Shown here: positions 12,111-24,600 of the stretch, one piece after another | Layout: each line of letters opens with the position of its first letter | How positions within the stretch are numbered: the first letter of the stretch is position 1 | Assembly: GCF_963678635.1 (NCBI RefSeq) | Contig: NC_087065.1 | Coordinates: 33,977,679 to 34,041,678, forward strand | Origin: Symsagittifera roscoffensis | Taxonomy: Eukaryota; Xenacoelomorpha; Acoela; Convolutidae | Direction of reading: 5' to 3' | Length of the DNA: 64,000 nucleotides | The notes under the pieces: generated by a model | Seen by the model: the letters and a program-made list of their open reading frames with translations, nothing else | Databases searched by the model: none | What the model was told of the DNA's origin: nothing | Made by a program: the position numbers and the translations under genes

Positions 12111-13570
12111 TACTACTGCTGAATTGAAGTCAGAGACTATAGACAAAACAGACATAAATCACACTAGAGGCTTCGCATATTTGGAGGGAAAGCCCGAAAT
12201 TCAACACAAGATGAAATTAGGAGCCGGGAATTAACACTAAAATTATAGTCCATGTATGATATGGCTAAATTTTAAAAAACTGACGTATAAGAATAGAAAA
12301 TAATCCCAAATCGAAATTTTATAACATTGAATGAACAAAAAACTAACAAATCTCAGAAACTTACACTAAAATGTTAATAATCATTTTGTAAATTATTACA
12401 GTTTTTTATTTTTGATTGCTCAAAAAATTTTGGAGCATTTTTAGACTCGTTTGTCGAATTTTCAGATCTTTGATTGTTTTGTAAATGTTGTACAAAAGGT
12501 TAATCCTGATGATGCACAAAATATGCGAAAACGTTTGGATTAACATTTAAAAACTTTTCTGAAAAAAATTAATTTTTTTACTTAAACCTTGAACGATTCA
12601 GAAGGTCAAAAATATCATAGTTACCGAGTTTACAGTCAAAAATCTCTTCATCGCATTATCCAGACAAAATACTAGGAGTTTTTAGATATGGAATGTGCCA
12701 GTCGGTCATATTTTGAAAATTTATCTTGTTTTTGAGGGAAATGGAAATTTCAAAAATAATTTAAATTGACCATGTCAGGCACAAGTTTATTGCAACAACT
12801 GAAAAGAGAAGTCAAAAAAATTCTGATGAACCGAATATTAAGTGCGGGAAAGTGGACAGAAAATCAGTCTGGAGACAAGTTTTTATTCGCAATTTGTCAA
12901 TAAAAATCAAATCGAGTAGAGTTGTCTTGTTCCCGATAGAGAAAGCTGAGAGCTGTTGCGAGAGTGTTATTACTGAAGCAAGGAAAACCTTGATTGTGCA
13001 GGTCGCTGAATGAAGCGACCCAATGGTCTAGAAAACAAAACTATTTAGTTTATACTAGTTATTTCCTCAAACTTCTAGAGTTACTTCAGTGATATAATTC
13101 AATTGATCCTAGAGTCTTATCAATATGTGAGTATTAATTTTAAATCGTTGAGTGTAGTTTACTCAGTCATGCTGAGATAAGGCACGTTTTAGGTTGATGC
13201 ATCTAAAATGGATCGAAGGTCCACTGTCTATTAAAAACTAATGGTAAAATTGAGTTTGAAAACCTGTTTTTTAAAATGTTAGTGGGTTTTAGGTATTTAG
13301 AGAGCTTGCTATGGGGATTTTCTTATTTCTAGAGTGGGGGAGTATATTGGTAGTAGCCTCCGAATTGCACCACAAGCTTAAAATCCTATGTCTTAAGCGA
13401 ACCGAATGGGCTCCGACATAATGAGTTACAAAAACAAAAGAGGTATTGTCCCTTACCCTTGAGTCAATAGGTATAGGGCCTATTTTTCTTGTTTCCATAT
13501 GTTACGTAAGCGGACGACTTTTACAGAAGATTAAGTATAATGTTGATAAAAGTAAAGAAAATTGGGGATT
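12111..13570. repeat. Array segment, copy 2 (Penelope tail and following non-coding part)
   Basis: Matches about 6005-7490 directly. Starts with the last ~100 bases of the GIY-YIG region ('TACTGCTGAATTGAAGTCAG'). From about 12306 onward it is almost identical to 18436 onward, with only scattered single-base differences over more than 2 kb, while the 60 bases before that differ visibly. It contains the second hammerhead-like hairpin. Confidence 0.8.
12499..12544 (+). ncRNA. Hammerhead-ribozyme-like hairpin, copy 2
   Basis: Same 46-base architecture as copy 1: GTTAATCC ... GGATTAAC closing stem, TGATGA and GAAA core boxes, GCA/TGC inner hairpin. The only change is ACGTTC to ACGTTT before the closing stem, which would leave a U at the would-be cleavage position (still an allowed H). 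Confidence 0.42.
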
Positions 13571-13619
13571 AAAAAACCAAAACGAGAAAACTAACACCTG
13601 CGCGGAATAATTTGGGGTT

Positions 13620-14148
13620 GAAAAAGACTCAAAAGCACTGAGCTGATATGAGGCTACGGGTCTATCATATACTTACATAAAGCTGCAATTGTGTTCCGTT
13701 GGCTCTATAAAAAAATTTCTTCAAATGTAGTTTTATCATTAGTAGTGCTTATTACACAGGCAGCGTTCACATCCTGTATTGCGAGTAATGTTCTCTGCTT
13801 AAGGAAACTACCTGAACTGAATTCCTTATAACAAGTGCTCAGTTTCTTACAAAGCTTGTTCAGAAAATTCCCAGTGCTAGGGGCGGCGGCATCCTGAACA
13901 TTAAAAGATATTGGTTGAAAAATTTATCCATCATTAATTAAATCTCTATGTATGGCAGATATTCGAAATTCAGCCTCGCGATTACAAACCGAGCATGCGC
14001 TTATTCTACTAGGGGGTAGGGAGTCAATTACCGTTAGATCCCACCTGAGGTGACCACCAAATGCCAATAGGACGAGCGTCAAATCGTCTAATCGCTTCTG
14101 ATCTGTCTGTCCTGTGGAGGGGTCGTGGCTATGGAACAGAAAAATCCG
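13620..14148 (-). pseudogene. Minus-strand RT element, copy 2: C-terminal domain only
   Basis: The frame 13924-14151 on the minus strand carries the C-terminal block: 'DDLTLVLLAFGGHLRWDLTV', 'SACSVCNREAEF', and further down LAIQ-type residues. The whole RT core is missing: at about 14148 the sequence jumps from the text near 8060 of copy 1 to that near 9378 (segment X). The same junction is present at about 20279, so the two copies descend from one deleted ancestor. Confidence 0.72.
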
Positions 14149-15740
14149 CAAATTCCTTCCTTCAGGCGAAAGATCTACTTGACAGGCCCATCTCTAGAAA
14201 CCGTTAAATCGTGCTCGACAAACAAGCATAAACATCAAACGTATCACACACATCTACTGAATAAGCTTATCACAACAGTTAGGCTAACACGGTCAAAGGA
14301 ATTATTCATTGCAAAATGTGAAAATTAGACAGAAAATCATTTCAACGTTTTAAAATAGAAAAAAGGAATGATGTCGTTCATTTTAATTGATTTTCAAAAA
14401 TTTTAAAAAAGAGAAGTTACTGCACAGCTTTTTTTAAAGAAATAAAATGAAGTAAAGGTGTTTCACTAGAAGCCAGCTGAAACTTGAATTTCATGTTAGA
14501 CATTTTTCAAAATTTTGAACTGAATCGGTACAAAAAACGGCGTGTTTTGGTCTTAGTGGTTAATTCGACCAGCAAAAAAAAGTTTTCAAGGAAAGTTTTG
14601 GGAAAACATAGTTCAAAACAATTTTTTCTTTGATTTTTTTGGACCCTAGAAAAAAAACTCATCAAAAAAATTTCCGTTAGGAGACAGGAGGCAACGGAAA
14701 ACAGAGCTTCTTTCTTCACTTTCTTGAACTTGTTCTCTTTACGGTTAAGCTTTTATTTAATCTGCTATGTCCCATTAGCCTTCATAATACACGCACAGCA
14801 GAACGGGGTCTTTTCAGACAGCGTACACCCAAGTGAAACTTATTCGTAGTGAACAAGTTCACAAGAGGCTTCAGCGTCCAAAACAAAAATTGAAGACTAA
14901 AATTGTGTGTATTTTTAGAAGAAAAAATGCTCAAAAGGGAGTATAGTATCAAAAAAGCATCACTCGGCACAAAAAAGTACTCAAAACCGCCCATATTTAG
15001 GTTCTAATTACAGAAGTCAAGCTGCGCTTAAGGTAAAAATAAGCTTCAAAATAGTGAAACTTTGCAACGCGATTGATTCTAAGTGGCAACCTCGAGATTA
15101 AGTGTCTCACGTCCTACCCACACGGCTATGCACGTGAACGATCAACCAACAAGATCTACGAAGAAAGATGGGAACACATGCTAAGAAAATTTCAATACTT
15201 CAGATCATAATTATGGCAAAAGTGCCACCAAATGAGTTCTTCTGTTTGGGACTATGGTCTGAAAAAAAAGTAGGTTCATACTAATACGCTACTCTCGCTA
15301 AAGCTTGCAAGTGTAAAAATGATAAACATTAAAGAAAACACAACAAAAACATCTCTATAAAAAGGAATGAAAATTAGCAATAAGCTTCGAATTATTAAAA
15401 CTTTATCCTCCTTTGAGGTTCAATCCTGTCACTTAAAGGTTGAGAGTCTCACACACCAACCGCACAGCCACTGAAGGTTAACGGGCAACAAACACTAGCA
15501 CTAAAAAAGCATGGAACTTTCAAATAAGTAAATTCCTTTAATTGCGAGTTAGAATAGAAAAAAGGAAGGTTCGGAATAATAAACTGAGCTGATCGCAAGT
15601 CTAACAAACTGAACTAAAACACTGCAGAGCAGAGCTTAGTTCAAACATGCATGCTCAAACAAAATTAAGGCTATTAGGCACAAAACCTAAGCTACATGAA
15701 GCTCCACGGGTTGGCAGTGGCCTTTAAATCTACTTCCAAA
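14149..15740. repeat. Segment X, copy 2
   Basis: Direct copy of 9378-10970 with small indels. No coding region recognised. Ends at the truncated LINE copy D. Confidence 0.7.
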
Positions 15741-16897
15741 GTTACTTTAGTTCTTTGATCAGCTTTACGTATGGAGGACGCTGCATGTGCTCATTTCGGT
15801 TTCTCAAAGGCATTCGATAGAGTGCCTCATTATCTCTTTTTTTAAAAGTTATCTGGATTCGGTTTTAGCCCATCTTTCGTCAAATTATTCACATCTTACT
15901 TGGATGATAGAACCCAGTGCGTTAAAATCAATGATAAAGTCTCAGGTACCATGTAAGTCTTTAGCAGCGTACCACAGGGCAGTGTTCTGGGAACTCTATT
16001 GTTTGCCATCTACATAAACGGTTTACATGATGATAGGGTTTTTAGTGATTGCTTTTTGTTTGCAGACGGTAGTAAACTTTTGTGTGCCTTATTGCAACTG
16101 AATTGCGACCTTCAAGCTGATGAAACCACTTTCAAAAATTGGGCAGGTCAAAACCTTATGAAGTTCAATGCCGCAAAACGTCGGGTGATAAGGTTTTCTA
16201 GCAACTTAACATCGCCACTGCACATAACACTGAATTCTGAACCTATCTATCACAAAAACAGATTATATAAGAGATTTGGGCGTGTTCATAGAAAAATCCG
16301 TAAGTTGGAACATATTGATCAAAAAAATTGAGAAAGCGTACAGGGTATTCATCGTGACCAATAGATCATCATATTCACGTGTCCTTTTTTTAGAAAGATG
16401 CATGTCTATCAAGCCTGCGTACTGTCCATTGTCACATACCCGACACAATTATGGTCTCCGGATATAAATTCCATCAGAAGATTCGAGCGAATCCAGAAAA
16501 AGGCGCTAAAATGGATCATCGCCAGGCCTGGCACAACATACAAAGAGAACCTTGTAAAACTGCGTATTATTCCAGTTGTGTTTCTCTTACTTGTTATGAT
16601 TCATGTTTTTCCAACAGGTTGATGAATGGGAAGTATGATCTGGACCCATTTAAATATGTCTGTCTGTCCCTGCCGAACAAGGTTAAGTTAGTGTACACAA
16701 CAAGTTTTTGCTAAAAGTCATCAAAAAGATCATACTTTGCCCGCATCGTCAAGTCATTCAATAACATATCAGCAAAGTCGGACTTGCATGTCTTCTCAAA
16801 CTTTTTTTCATTCAAAATTAAACTGAAGCAATTTTTTCTCCAACAAACCCATGACATATACTCCGATGATGCCAGCACATGGCTCAAAAACAAATGA
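15741..16897 (+). pseudogene. LINE copy D: 5'-truncated RT and complete C-terminus
   Basis: Same truncation point as copy C. FSKAFDRVPHYL near 15800-15835, AIYINGL near 16003-16025, and the active site reads FADGSKLL near 16060-16085, so one catalytic Asp is Gly. The tail with VYQACVLSIVTY follows near 16400, and the ORF ends at TGA 16895-16897 with DASTWLKNK, equal to the end of copy B. Several frameshifts. It keeps the downstream LINE tail and ACTCG-rich segment that copy C lost. Confidence 0.85.
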
Positions 16898-17380
16898 ATA
16901 CCTAAGCTAAATTACTATGTTTATTGTTGATTTGTTCCCTAACAGGTAATTGAATTCTTTTGTTGTTAATGTTGTTGCTGAAACCAACCATTACTCGACT
17001 CGGAAAACTCGTCGACTATTTTCCTAACTACTCAAACTCGCCCTCAAAAACTCAACTTCGCCGTCTATTTCGGAATCTGACATTTATTTTCATAAAAAGA
17101 AGTAGAAAAAGTTTTAATGAATTATATTTAAAAAACTGTAACTCTTCATAAAAATAAAATGAAAACATTAGTCGATTTTTAAAATAAGTTCAAAACGAGC
17201 TAAAAGTAAAGAGAAATACACGGATATTTTTCAGTACTCGTAAATACTCCAAAAAAACTAGTCACTTTAAAAACTCAAAATCGGAAACTCAAAATTAGTA
17301 ATAAAATAATCGAACTCGAACTCGAAATAGCAATTATTCGAACTCAGCCCGAGTACTCGGTACTCGACTCGTTAACCCTG
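16898..17380. repeat. LINE 3' tail and ACTCG-rich segment, copy 2
   Basis: Parallel to 4701-5160: TTG-rich LINE end near 16955-16980, then many ACTCG/CTCGA words ending GTTAACCCTG at 17380. The minus-strand end reads CAGGGTTAACGAGTCGAGTA, again hAT-like. Confidence 0.5.
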
Positions 17381-18365
17381 ATGGTTTTGCATGGCTTGCA
17401 AAAAAAAACAAGAAACAGATCGGACTGAGAATAGTTCTTAAGTTAGGTTTTCTTAAGATATGTGGAAGACATAGTTAGAACTGTCAAGGGCGATCCCGAG
17501 GTAGTTCTCGAGGCTGCCAACAAATTGCATCCAAACTTGCAGTTAACCATAGAAGAACTTGATAATAACGGTAATTTGGTCGTTTCGGATTAAATGTTAA
17601 CGTGGACTTTGGAAAAAAGGTCACTTGGAGGTGGTTTCAAAAACCCACGGATACCGACATCATTCAATTTTTTAGAGGCTGCGCACCTTTGCAATACAAA
17701 AGAAACGGTAATGAAGGGACGTTCCACAGAGTTTTCAGAAGTACCTCAGCATTGGAAAATTTTGACCAGGTATTGGAGAAAAATCGGAAACAATGGACTG
17801 AAAACCAATATCCGAAAAATTGGTCGGACAGGGTAGTGTTTGAATCTCTTTAGAAGACCATTGAGGGAAAGAAAAGTTTAGAGGTGACGGCATCAAAACC
17901 GATATATTATAAATGTTTAAAAGAATCACCCCCTTTTTACATTGCAATATCAAGGCATTGCATCTCAACTGTTAGCTGCGAAGACTCGGCAAATATCTGG
18001 TGCACAAATAAATTTTACTTCTAAAAAAACTAAAAACAAGCTTGCCATCCCTCAAAACTTGCTTTGCTCGTAAACTGAGATCTAAAGTGTTGTATAAGCT
18101 TACATGTAGGGGATGTAACTGCACCGATGTCGGCCAGGAACCCGACTTTTAGCCATGAGGGTCGATGAGCACCGCAAAGAGTACTCCCCAGTAGGGCAAA
18201 ACTTGTTAGAATTTAATAAGGAGGTAGGCGGTACTGCTGAATTGAAGTCAGAGACTTCAGACAAAACAGACAAAAATCCGAAGCTGCTCACACTAGAGGC
18301 TTCGCATATTTGGAGGCAAAGGCCGAATTTCAACACAAGCCATGAATTTAAGAGCCAATAATTGA
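17381..18365 (+). pseudogene. Penelope-like element, copy 2
   Basis: Same content as 5161-6125. YVEDIVRTVKG near 17459-17490 (again Glu at the catalytic position), the HPNLQLTIEELDNNG block, then a one-base change of frame near 17587, and the open frame 17602-17853 with FQKPTDTDII and HRVFRSTS. The GIY-YIG part (18060-18340) has a longer open frame than copy 1, 18155-18361, with 'VDEHRKEYSPVGQNLLEF' and 'LTLEASHIWRQRPNFNT'. Because the YVED change is shared, it predates the duplication. Confidence 0.8.
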
Positions 18366-19700
18366 CACTAAAATAATAGTTTATGTATGATATGGCTAAA
18401 TTTTAAAAAACTGACATGTCAGAATCGAAAAAAGTCCCAAATCGAAATTTTATAACATTGAATGAACAAAAAACTAACAAATCTCAGAAACTTACACTAA
18501 AATGTTAATAATCATTTTGTAAATTATTACAGTTTTTTATTTTTGATTGCTCAAAAAATTTTGGAGCATTTTTAGACTCGTTTGTCGAATTTTCAGATCT
18601 TTGATTGTTTTGTAAATGTTGTACAAAAGGTTAATCCTGATGATGCACAAAATATGCGAAAACGTTTGGATTAACATTTAAAAACTTTTCTGAAAAAAAT
18701 TAATTTTTTTACTTAAACCTTGAACGATTCAGAAGGTCAAAAATATCATAGTTACCGAGTTTACAGTCAAAAATCTCTTCATCGCATTATCCAGACAAAA
18801 TACTAGGAGTTTTTAGATATGGAATGTGCCAGTCGGTCATATTTTGAAAATTTATCTTGTTTTTGAGGGAAATGGAAATTTCAAAAATAGTTTAAATTGA
18901 CCATGTCATGCACAAGTTTATTGCAACAACTGAAAAGAGAAGTCAAAAAAATTCTGATGAACCGAATATTAAGTGCGGGAAAGTGGACAGAAAATCAGTC
19001 TGGAGACAAGTTTTTATTCGCAATTTGTCAATAAAAATCAAATCGAGTAGAGCTGTCTTGTTCCCGATAGAGAAAGCTGAGAGCTGTTGCGAGAGTGTTA
19101 TTACTGAAGCAAGGAAAACCTTGATTGTGCAGGTCGCTGAATGAAGCGACCCAATGGTCTAGAAAACAAAACTATTTAGTTTATACTAGTTATTTCCTCA
19201 AACTTCTAGAGTTACATCATTGATATAATTCAATTGATCCTAGAGTCTTATCAATATGTGAGTATTAATTTTAAATCGTTGAGTGTAGTTTACTCAGTCA
19301 TGCTGAGATAAGGCACGTTTTAGGTTGATGCATCTAAAATGGATCGAAGGTCCACTGTCTATTAAAAACTAATGGTAAAATTGAGTTTGAAAACCTGTTT
19401 TTTAAAATGTTAGTGGGTTTTAGGTATTTAGAGAGCTTGCTATGGGGATTTTCTTATTTCTAGAGTGGGGGAGTATATTGGTAGTAGCCTCCGAATTGCA
19501 CCACAAGCTTAAAGTCCTATGTCTTAAGCGAACCGAATGGGCTCCGACATAATGAGTTACAAAAACAAAAGAGGTATTGTCCCTTACCCTTGAGTCAATA
19601 GGTATAGGGCCTATTTTTCTTGTTTCCATATGTTACGTAAGCGGACGACTTTTACAGAAGATTAAGTATAATGTTGATAAAAGTAAAGAAAATTGGGGAT
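18366..19700. repeat. Array segment, copy 3
   Basis: Direct copy of 6126-7520 and nearly identical to 12245-13570. Contains the third hammerhead-like hairpin. Short frames such as 18908-19144 are not conserved as coding in the other copies. Confidence 0.75.
18630..18675 (+). ncRNA. Hammerhead-ribozyme-like hairpin, copy 3
   Basis: Identical in sequence to copy 2 over the 46 bases: closing stem GTTAATCC/GGATTAAC, TGATGA, GCA/TGC inner hairpin and GAAA. Confidence 0.42.
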
Positions 19701-19779
19701 TAAAAAACCAAAACGAGAAAACTAACACCTGCGCGGAATAATTTGGGGTTGAAAAAGACTCAAAAGCACTGAGCTGATA

Positions 19780-20279
19780 TGAGGCTACGGGTCTATCATA
19801 CACTTACATAAAGCTGCAATTGTGTTCCGTTGGCTCTATAAAAAAATTTCTTCAAATGTAGTTTTATCATTAGTAGTGCTTATTACACAGGCAGCGTTCA
19901 CATCCTGTATTGCGAGTAATGTTCTCTGCTTAAGGAAACTACCTGAACTGAATTCCTTATAACAAGTGCTCAGTTTCTTACAAAGCTTGTTCAGAAAATT
20001 CCCAGTGCTAGGGGCGGCGGCATCCTGAACATTAAAAGATATTGGTTGAAAAATTTATCCATCATTAATTAAATCTCTATGTATGGCAGATATTCGAAAT
20101 TCAGCCTCGCGATTACAAACCGAGCATGCGCTTATTCTACTAGGGGGTAGGGAGTCAATTACCGTTAGATCCCACCTGAGGTGACCACCAAATGCCAATA
20201 GGACGAGCGTCAAATCGTCTAATCGCTTCTGATCTGTCTGTCCTGTGGAGGGGTCGTGGCTATGGAACAGAAAGATCCG
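19780..20279 (-). pseudogene. Minus-strand RT element, copy 3: C-terminal domain only
   Basis: Minus-strand frame 20055-20282 encodes the same block as copy 2 (AFGGHLRWDLTV, SACSVCNREAEF). It shares the deletion junction seen at 14148, at about 20279 here. Confidence 0.72.
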
Positions 20280-20769
20280 CAAATTCCTTCCTTCAGGCGA
20301 AAGATCTACTTGACAGGCTCATCTCTAGAAACCGTTAAATCGTGCTCGACAAACAAGCATAAACATCAAACGTATCACACACATCTACTGAATAAGCTTA
20401 TCACAACAGTTAGGCTAACACGGTCAAAGGAATTATTCATTGCAAAATGTGAAAATTAGACAGAAAATCATTTCAACGTTTTAAAATAGAAAAAAGGAAT
20501 GATGTCGTTCATTTTAATTGATTTTCAAAAATTTTTAAAAAGAGAAGTTACTGCACAGCTTTTTTTAAAGAAATAAAATGAAGTAAAGGTGTTTCACTAG
20601 AACCCAGCTGAAACTTGAATTACATGTTAGACATTTTTCAAAATTTTGAACTGAATCGGTACAAAAAACGGCGTGTTTTGGTCTTAGTGCTTAATTCGAC
20701 CAGCAAAAAAAGTTTTCAAGGAAAGTTTTGGGAAAACATAGTTCAAAACAATTTTTTCTATTTTTCCAG
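20280..20769. repeat. Segment X, copy 3, cut short by a backward jump
   Basis: Matches 14149-14630, then at about 20758-20770 switches to text that matches 19607 onward ('GGGCCTATTTTTCTTGTTTC'). A stretch of roughly 1.16 kb is therefore followed by a second copy of its own start. Confidence 0.75.
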
Positions 20770-23020
20770 GGCCTATTTTTCTTGTTTCCATATGTTACGT
20801 AAGCGGACGACTTTTACAGAAGATTAAGTATAATGTTGATAAAAGTAAAGAAAATTGGGGATTAAAAAACCAAAACGAGAAAACTAACACCTGCGCGGAA
20901 TAATTTGGGGTTGAAAAAGACTCAAAAGCACTGAGCTGATATGAGGCTACGGGTCTATCATATACTTAAATAAAGCTGCAATTGTGTTCCGTTGGCTCTA
21001 TAAAAAAATTTCTTCAAATGTAGTTTTATCATTAGTAGTGCACATTACACAGGTAGCGTTCACATCCTCTATTGCGAGTGATGTTCTCTGCTTAAGGAAA
21101 CTACCTGAACTGGATTCCTTAACACACGTGCTCAGTTTCTTACAAAGCTTGTTCAGAAAATTCCCAGTGCTAGGGGCGGCGGCATCCTGAAGTTTAAAAG
21201 ATATTGGTTGAAAAATTTATCCATCATTAATTAAATCTCTATGATTGGCAGATTTTCGAATTTCAGCCTCTCAATTACAAACCGAGCATGCGCTTATTCT
21301 ACTTCCGTTAAATCCCACCTGAGGTGCCCACCAGATGCCCGTAGGATGAGCGTCAAACCGTCTGATTGGTTCTGATCTGTCTGTCCTGTGGAGGGATCGT
21401 GGCTATAGAACAGAAAGATCCGCAAACGCATCTATATTTTTCACAAAATTTTGAACCTGGGCGGGGTCCAATTGCGGTTCTAAGCTGCTGATCTGACAAC
21501 GTCTTTTTTGAGTTCCTACACGGTATGACATTCAACAATTGCGATCCGAAATTATTCTGATAAGCATGCTTCTTTTTACATCAACAGGTTCTAGTTTTAA
21601 ATTCAATTGAGAATTTTCTATCAAAATTGGTTTTAATGCATTTTTTTTTTTGGATTTCTGTTTCCGGAGCGACTTCACTTTTAGCTGAATACAACCATAG
21701 TTCTAATTTATCATCCAAAATTCCATCCTCATGCTCTAAATAAAAAAATTCACTTGAGGTAGCTTTCGCTCCTACTGCTGAGGCTAAAAAAGCGGGTAGA
21801 GCGAGTAGACGAGTGGAAGAAACAACCAAGCCATCTTTAGCTGCCCTGAGAAATGCTTGCAAAAAATGACTATAATTTATTTTTACGTTTGTTACCTTTT
21901 TTAGAGATTTTCTTGAAATTCTTTTGTTCTCTCCCAAAAAGTCATTTCACAAAGAAAAGACTTGTACGCAAAAGTTATAGGAGTTTTGGCATGCTAAAGC
22001 AATTTTTTGGTGGGTAAAAACTATAATGTGCATCCAGCTTATCAATAACCTTCGAAATCTTTTCCAGCGCGGCAATTTTTCATTTAGTATTTCTTTGCGA
22101 CAAGATTCGCCTATAGTGGAGCCTATGATATCATGTTCATCTTTGGATTTTATTTTCATTTTGGGACTTACCTTTTGAAGTTGACCTATAATTGTTTTGT
22201 ACTGCGTACCTGCCGTCTGTCCTGGAAAACATAGCTCACATTTTTCTATGCTTAGGCTTAAACTATAGTTTCTCTGACTTTCTTACGTTTTTAAGGTCTC
22301 GGGACGCTATCTTGTAGTCATCGACTAGGTTTCATCTAAATACCAAACGTTTATTTTGAATTAAAATTTTTTTGACTGGCGTCTGTTTTTTCAGCAAAAA
22401 GCGATGGAACCTCGGGATCAGCTTGCTGGGCTCCATCCACCGACATATTGACAGAAGTTCAGTCAAAAAGATAACTCGGTTTGCTGTACACGCAATGAGT
22501 CTATTCGTACAATTCCGGGATCTTCGAAAAAACGTGGTTCAGCATAGTTTCTCTATTTAGACAGTTAAATGCGTTACTTAAATCTAATTTAAATAAAAAT
22601 GAGCACTCTCTCTCAAGTTTCTAAGGCTCCTCGTTTAGTACCACAACCTCTCTGAAAACTCCCCAAAATTTGCCTTGCTTTCTGCCCATTTCAACTCAAT
22701 GCGTGTGAGCGTGTTGCCGATAATAATCGGTTGCAAAATACATCTGTTTTTATGAGGCAATAAGGTTGGCCCCCAAAAAAATCTTAACAGTTTGGGTACT
22801 TTACCTTCACCTATAACGTTTAAGAGCTTAATATACGATTTCAAGCAAAGAAACCCTGCATTGCGTTTTGATTTACTAATAGGGTCTTTGAAAACCTGGG
22901 GAACAATCTTGTCCAGGACCGGCGATCAGGAACAAAATAAATAAAACTCGCTGATAAGGAACAATCTTTACCGAGCTCAGAAGGTACAGCGTCGCCACAC
23001 TAAACTCTCCAGGTCAGGAA
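20770..23020 (-). pseudogene. Minus-strand RT element, copy 4: near full-length
   Basis: Second long copy of the minus-strand RT. From the upstream (high-coordinate) side: frame 22635-22844 with 'RFFWGPTLLPHKNRCILQPI' then IIGNTLTRIE (RT entry motif), the NAFN-equivalent block near 22540-22600, QQAD-type block near 22410-22440, then 21947-22159 (GSTIGESCRKEILNEKL), 21581-21937 (AFLASAVGAKATSSEF, VAPETEIQKK), and the C-terminal domain towards 20960. Gaps and shifts relative to copy 1 show independent decay: copy 4 has an extra ~150 bases near 21830-22030 and lacks part of the WDLTV block near 21300. Confidence 0.72.
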
Positions 23021-24600
23021 TTCCTTCCATCAGGCGAAAAACCTACCTGACAGGCCTATCTCTAGAATCCGTTAAACGGTGCTCGACAAACAAGCATAAA
23101 CATCAAACGTATCACACGCAACTACTTAATAAGTTTATCACAACAGTTAGGCTATTACGGTAAAAGTATTAATCATTGCAAAATGTGAAAATTAGACAAA
23201 AAACTATCTCAACAATTTAAAATAGAAAAAAGGAATGATGTCGTTCATTTTAATGGACTTCCAAAAAATTTTAAAAAGAGAAGTTACTGCACAGTTTTTT
23301 TTTAAGAAATAAAATGAAGTAAAGGTGTTTCACTAGAAGCCAGCTGAAACTTGAATTACATGTTAGATATTTTTCAAAATTTTTGAACCGATTCGGTACA
23401 AAAACAGCGTGTTTTGGTCTTAGTTCTAAATTTGACCAGCAAAAAAAGTTTTCAAGGAAAGTTTTAGGAAAACATAGTTCGAAACAATTTTTTTCTTTGA
23501 TTTTTTTGGACCCTAGAAAAAAAACTCATCAAAAAATTTTCCGTTAGGAGACAGGAGGCAACGGAAAACAGAGCTTCTTTCTTCACTTTCTGGAACTTGT
23601 TCTCTTTACGGTTAAGCTTTTATTTAATCTGCTATGTCCCTATAGCCTTCATAACACACGCACAGCAGAACGGAGTCTTTTCAGACAGCTTATACCCGAG
23701 TGAAACTTATTTGCAGTGAACAAGTTCACAAGAGGCTTCAGCGTCCAAAACAAAAACTCAAGACTAAAATCCTGCGTAGTATTAGAAGAAAAAATGCTAA
23801 AAAAGGGAGTATAGTATCAAAAAAGCATCACTCGGCACAAAAAAGTACTCAAAACCGCCAATATTTAGGTTCCTATTACAGAAGTCAAGCTGCGCTTAAG
23901 GTTAAAAATAAGCTTCAAATTAGTAAAACTTTGCAACGCAAATGAATCTAAGTGGCAACCTCGAGATTAAGTGTCTCATGTCCTACCCACACGGCTATGC
24001 ACGTGAACGATCAACCAACAAGATCTACGAAGAAAGATGGGAACAAATGCTAAGAAAATTTCAATACTTCAGATCATAATTATGGCAAAAGGGCCATCAA
24101 ATGAGCACTTTTGTTTGGGACTATGTCTGAAAAAAAATAGGTTCATACTAATACGCTACTCTCGCTAAAGCTTGCAAGTGTAAAAATGATAAACATTATA
24201 GAAAACACAACAAAAACATCTCAATAAAAGGGAATGAAAATTAGCAATAAGCCTCGAATTATTAAAACTTTATCCACCTCTGAGGTTCAATCCTGTCACG
24301 AAAAGGTTGAGAGTCTCACACACTAACCGCACAGCCATTGAAGGTTAACGGGCACCAAACACTAGCACTGAAAATGCATGGAACTTTCAAATAAAAAAAT
24401 TCTTTTATTTGCGAGTTAGCATAGAAAAAAGGAAGATTCGGAATATTTCACTGAGCTAATCGCAAGTCTAACAAACTGAAATAAAACACTGCAGAGCATA
24501 GTTTAGTTCAAACATGCATGCTCAAACAAAATTAATGCTATTAGGCACAAAACCTAAGCTACATGAAGCTCCACGGGTTGGCAGTGGCGCTTAAATCTGC
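23021..24600. repeat. Segment X, copy 4
   Basis: Direct copy of 9378-10970. It holds the longest version of the plus-strand Lys/Gln-rich frame (23700-23945, 81 codons, rich in K, R and Q, ending in a block with 'SYYRSQAALKVKNKL'). The same frame is interrupted in copies 1 and 2, so I leave it unassigned. Confidence 0.6.

Noticed and set aside
13289-13498. Minus-strand 69-codon frame repeated at 19420-19629
   Set aside because: The identical frame in two copies reflects recent duplication, not selection; copy 1 near 7200-7400 is not open and there is no recognised motif.
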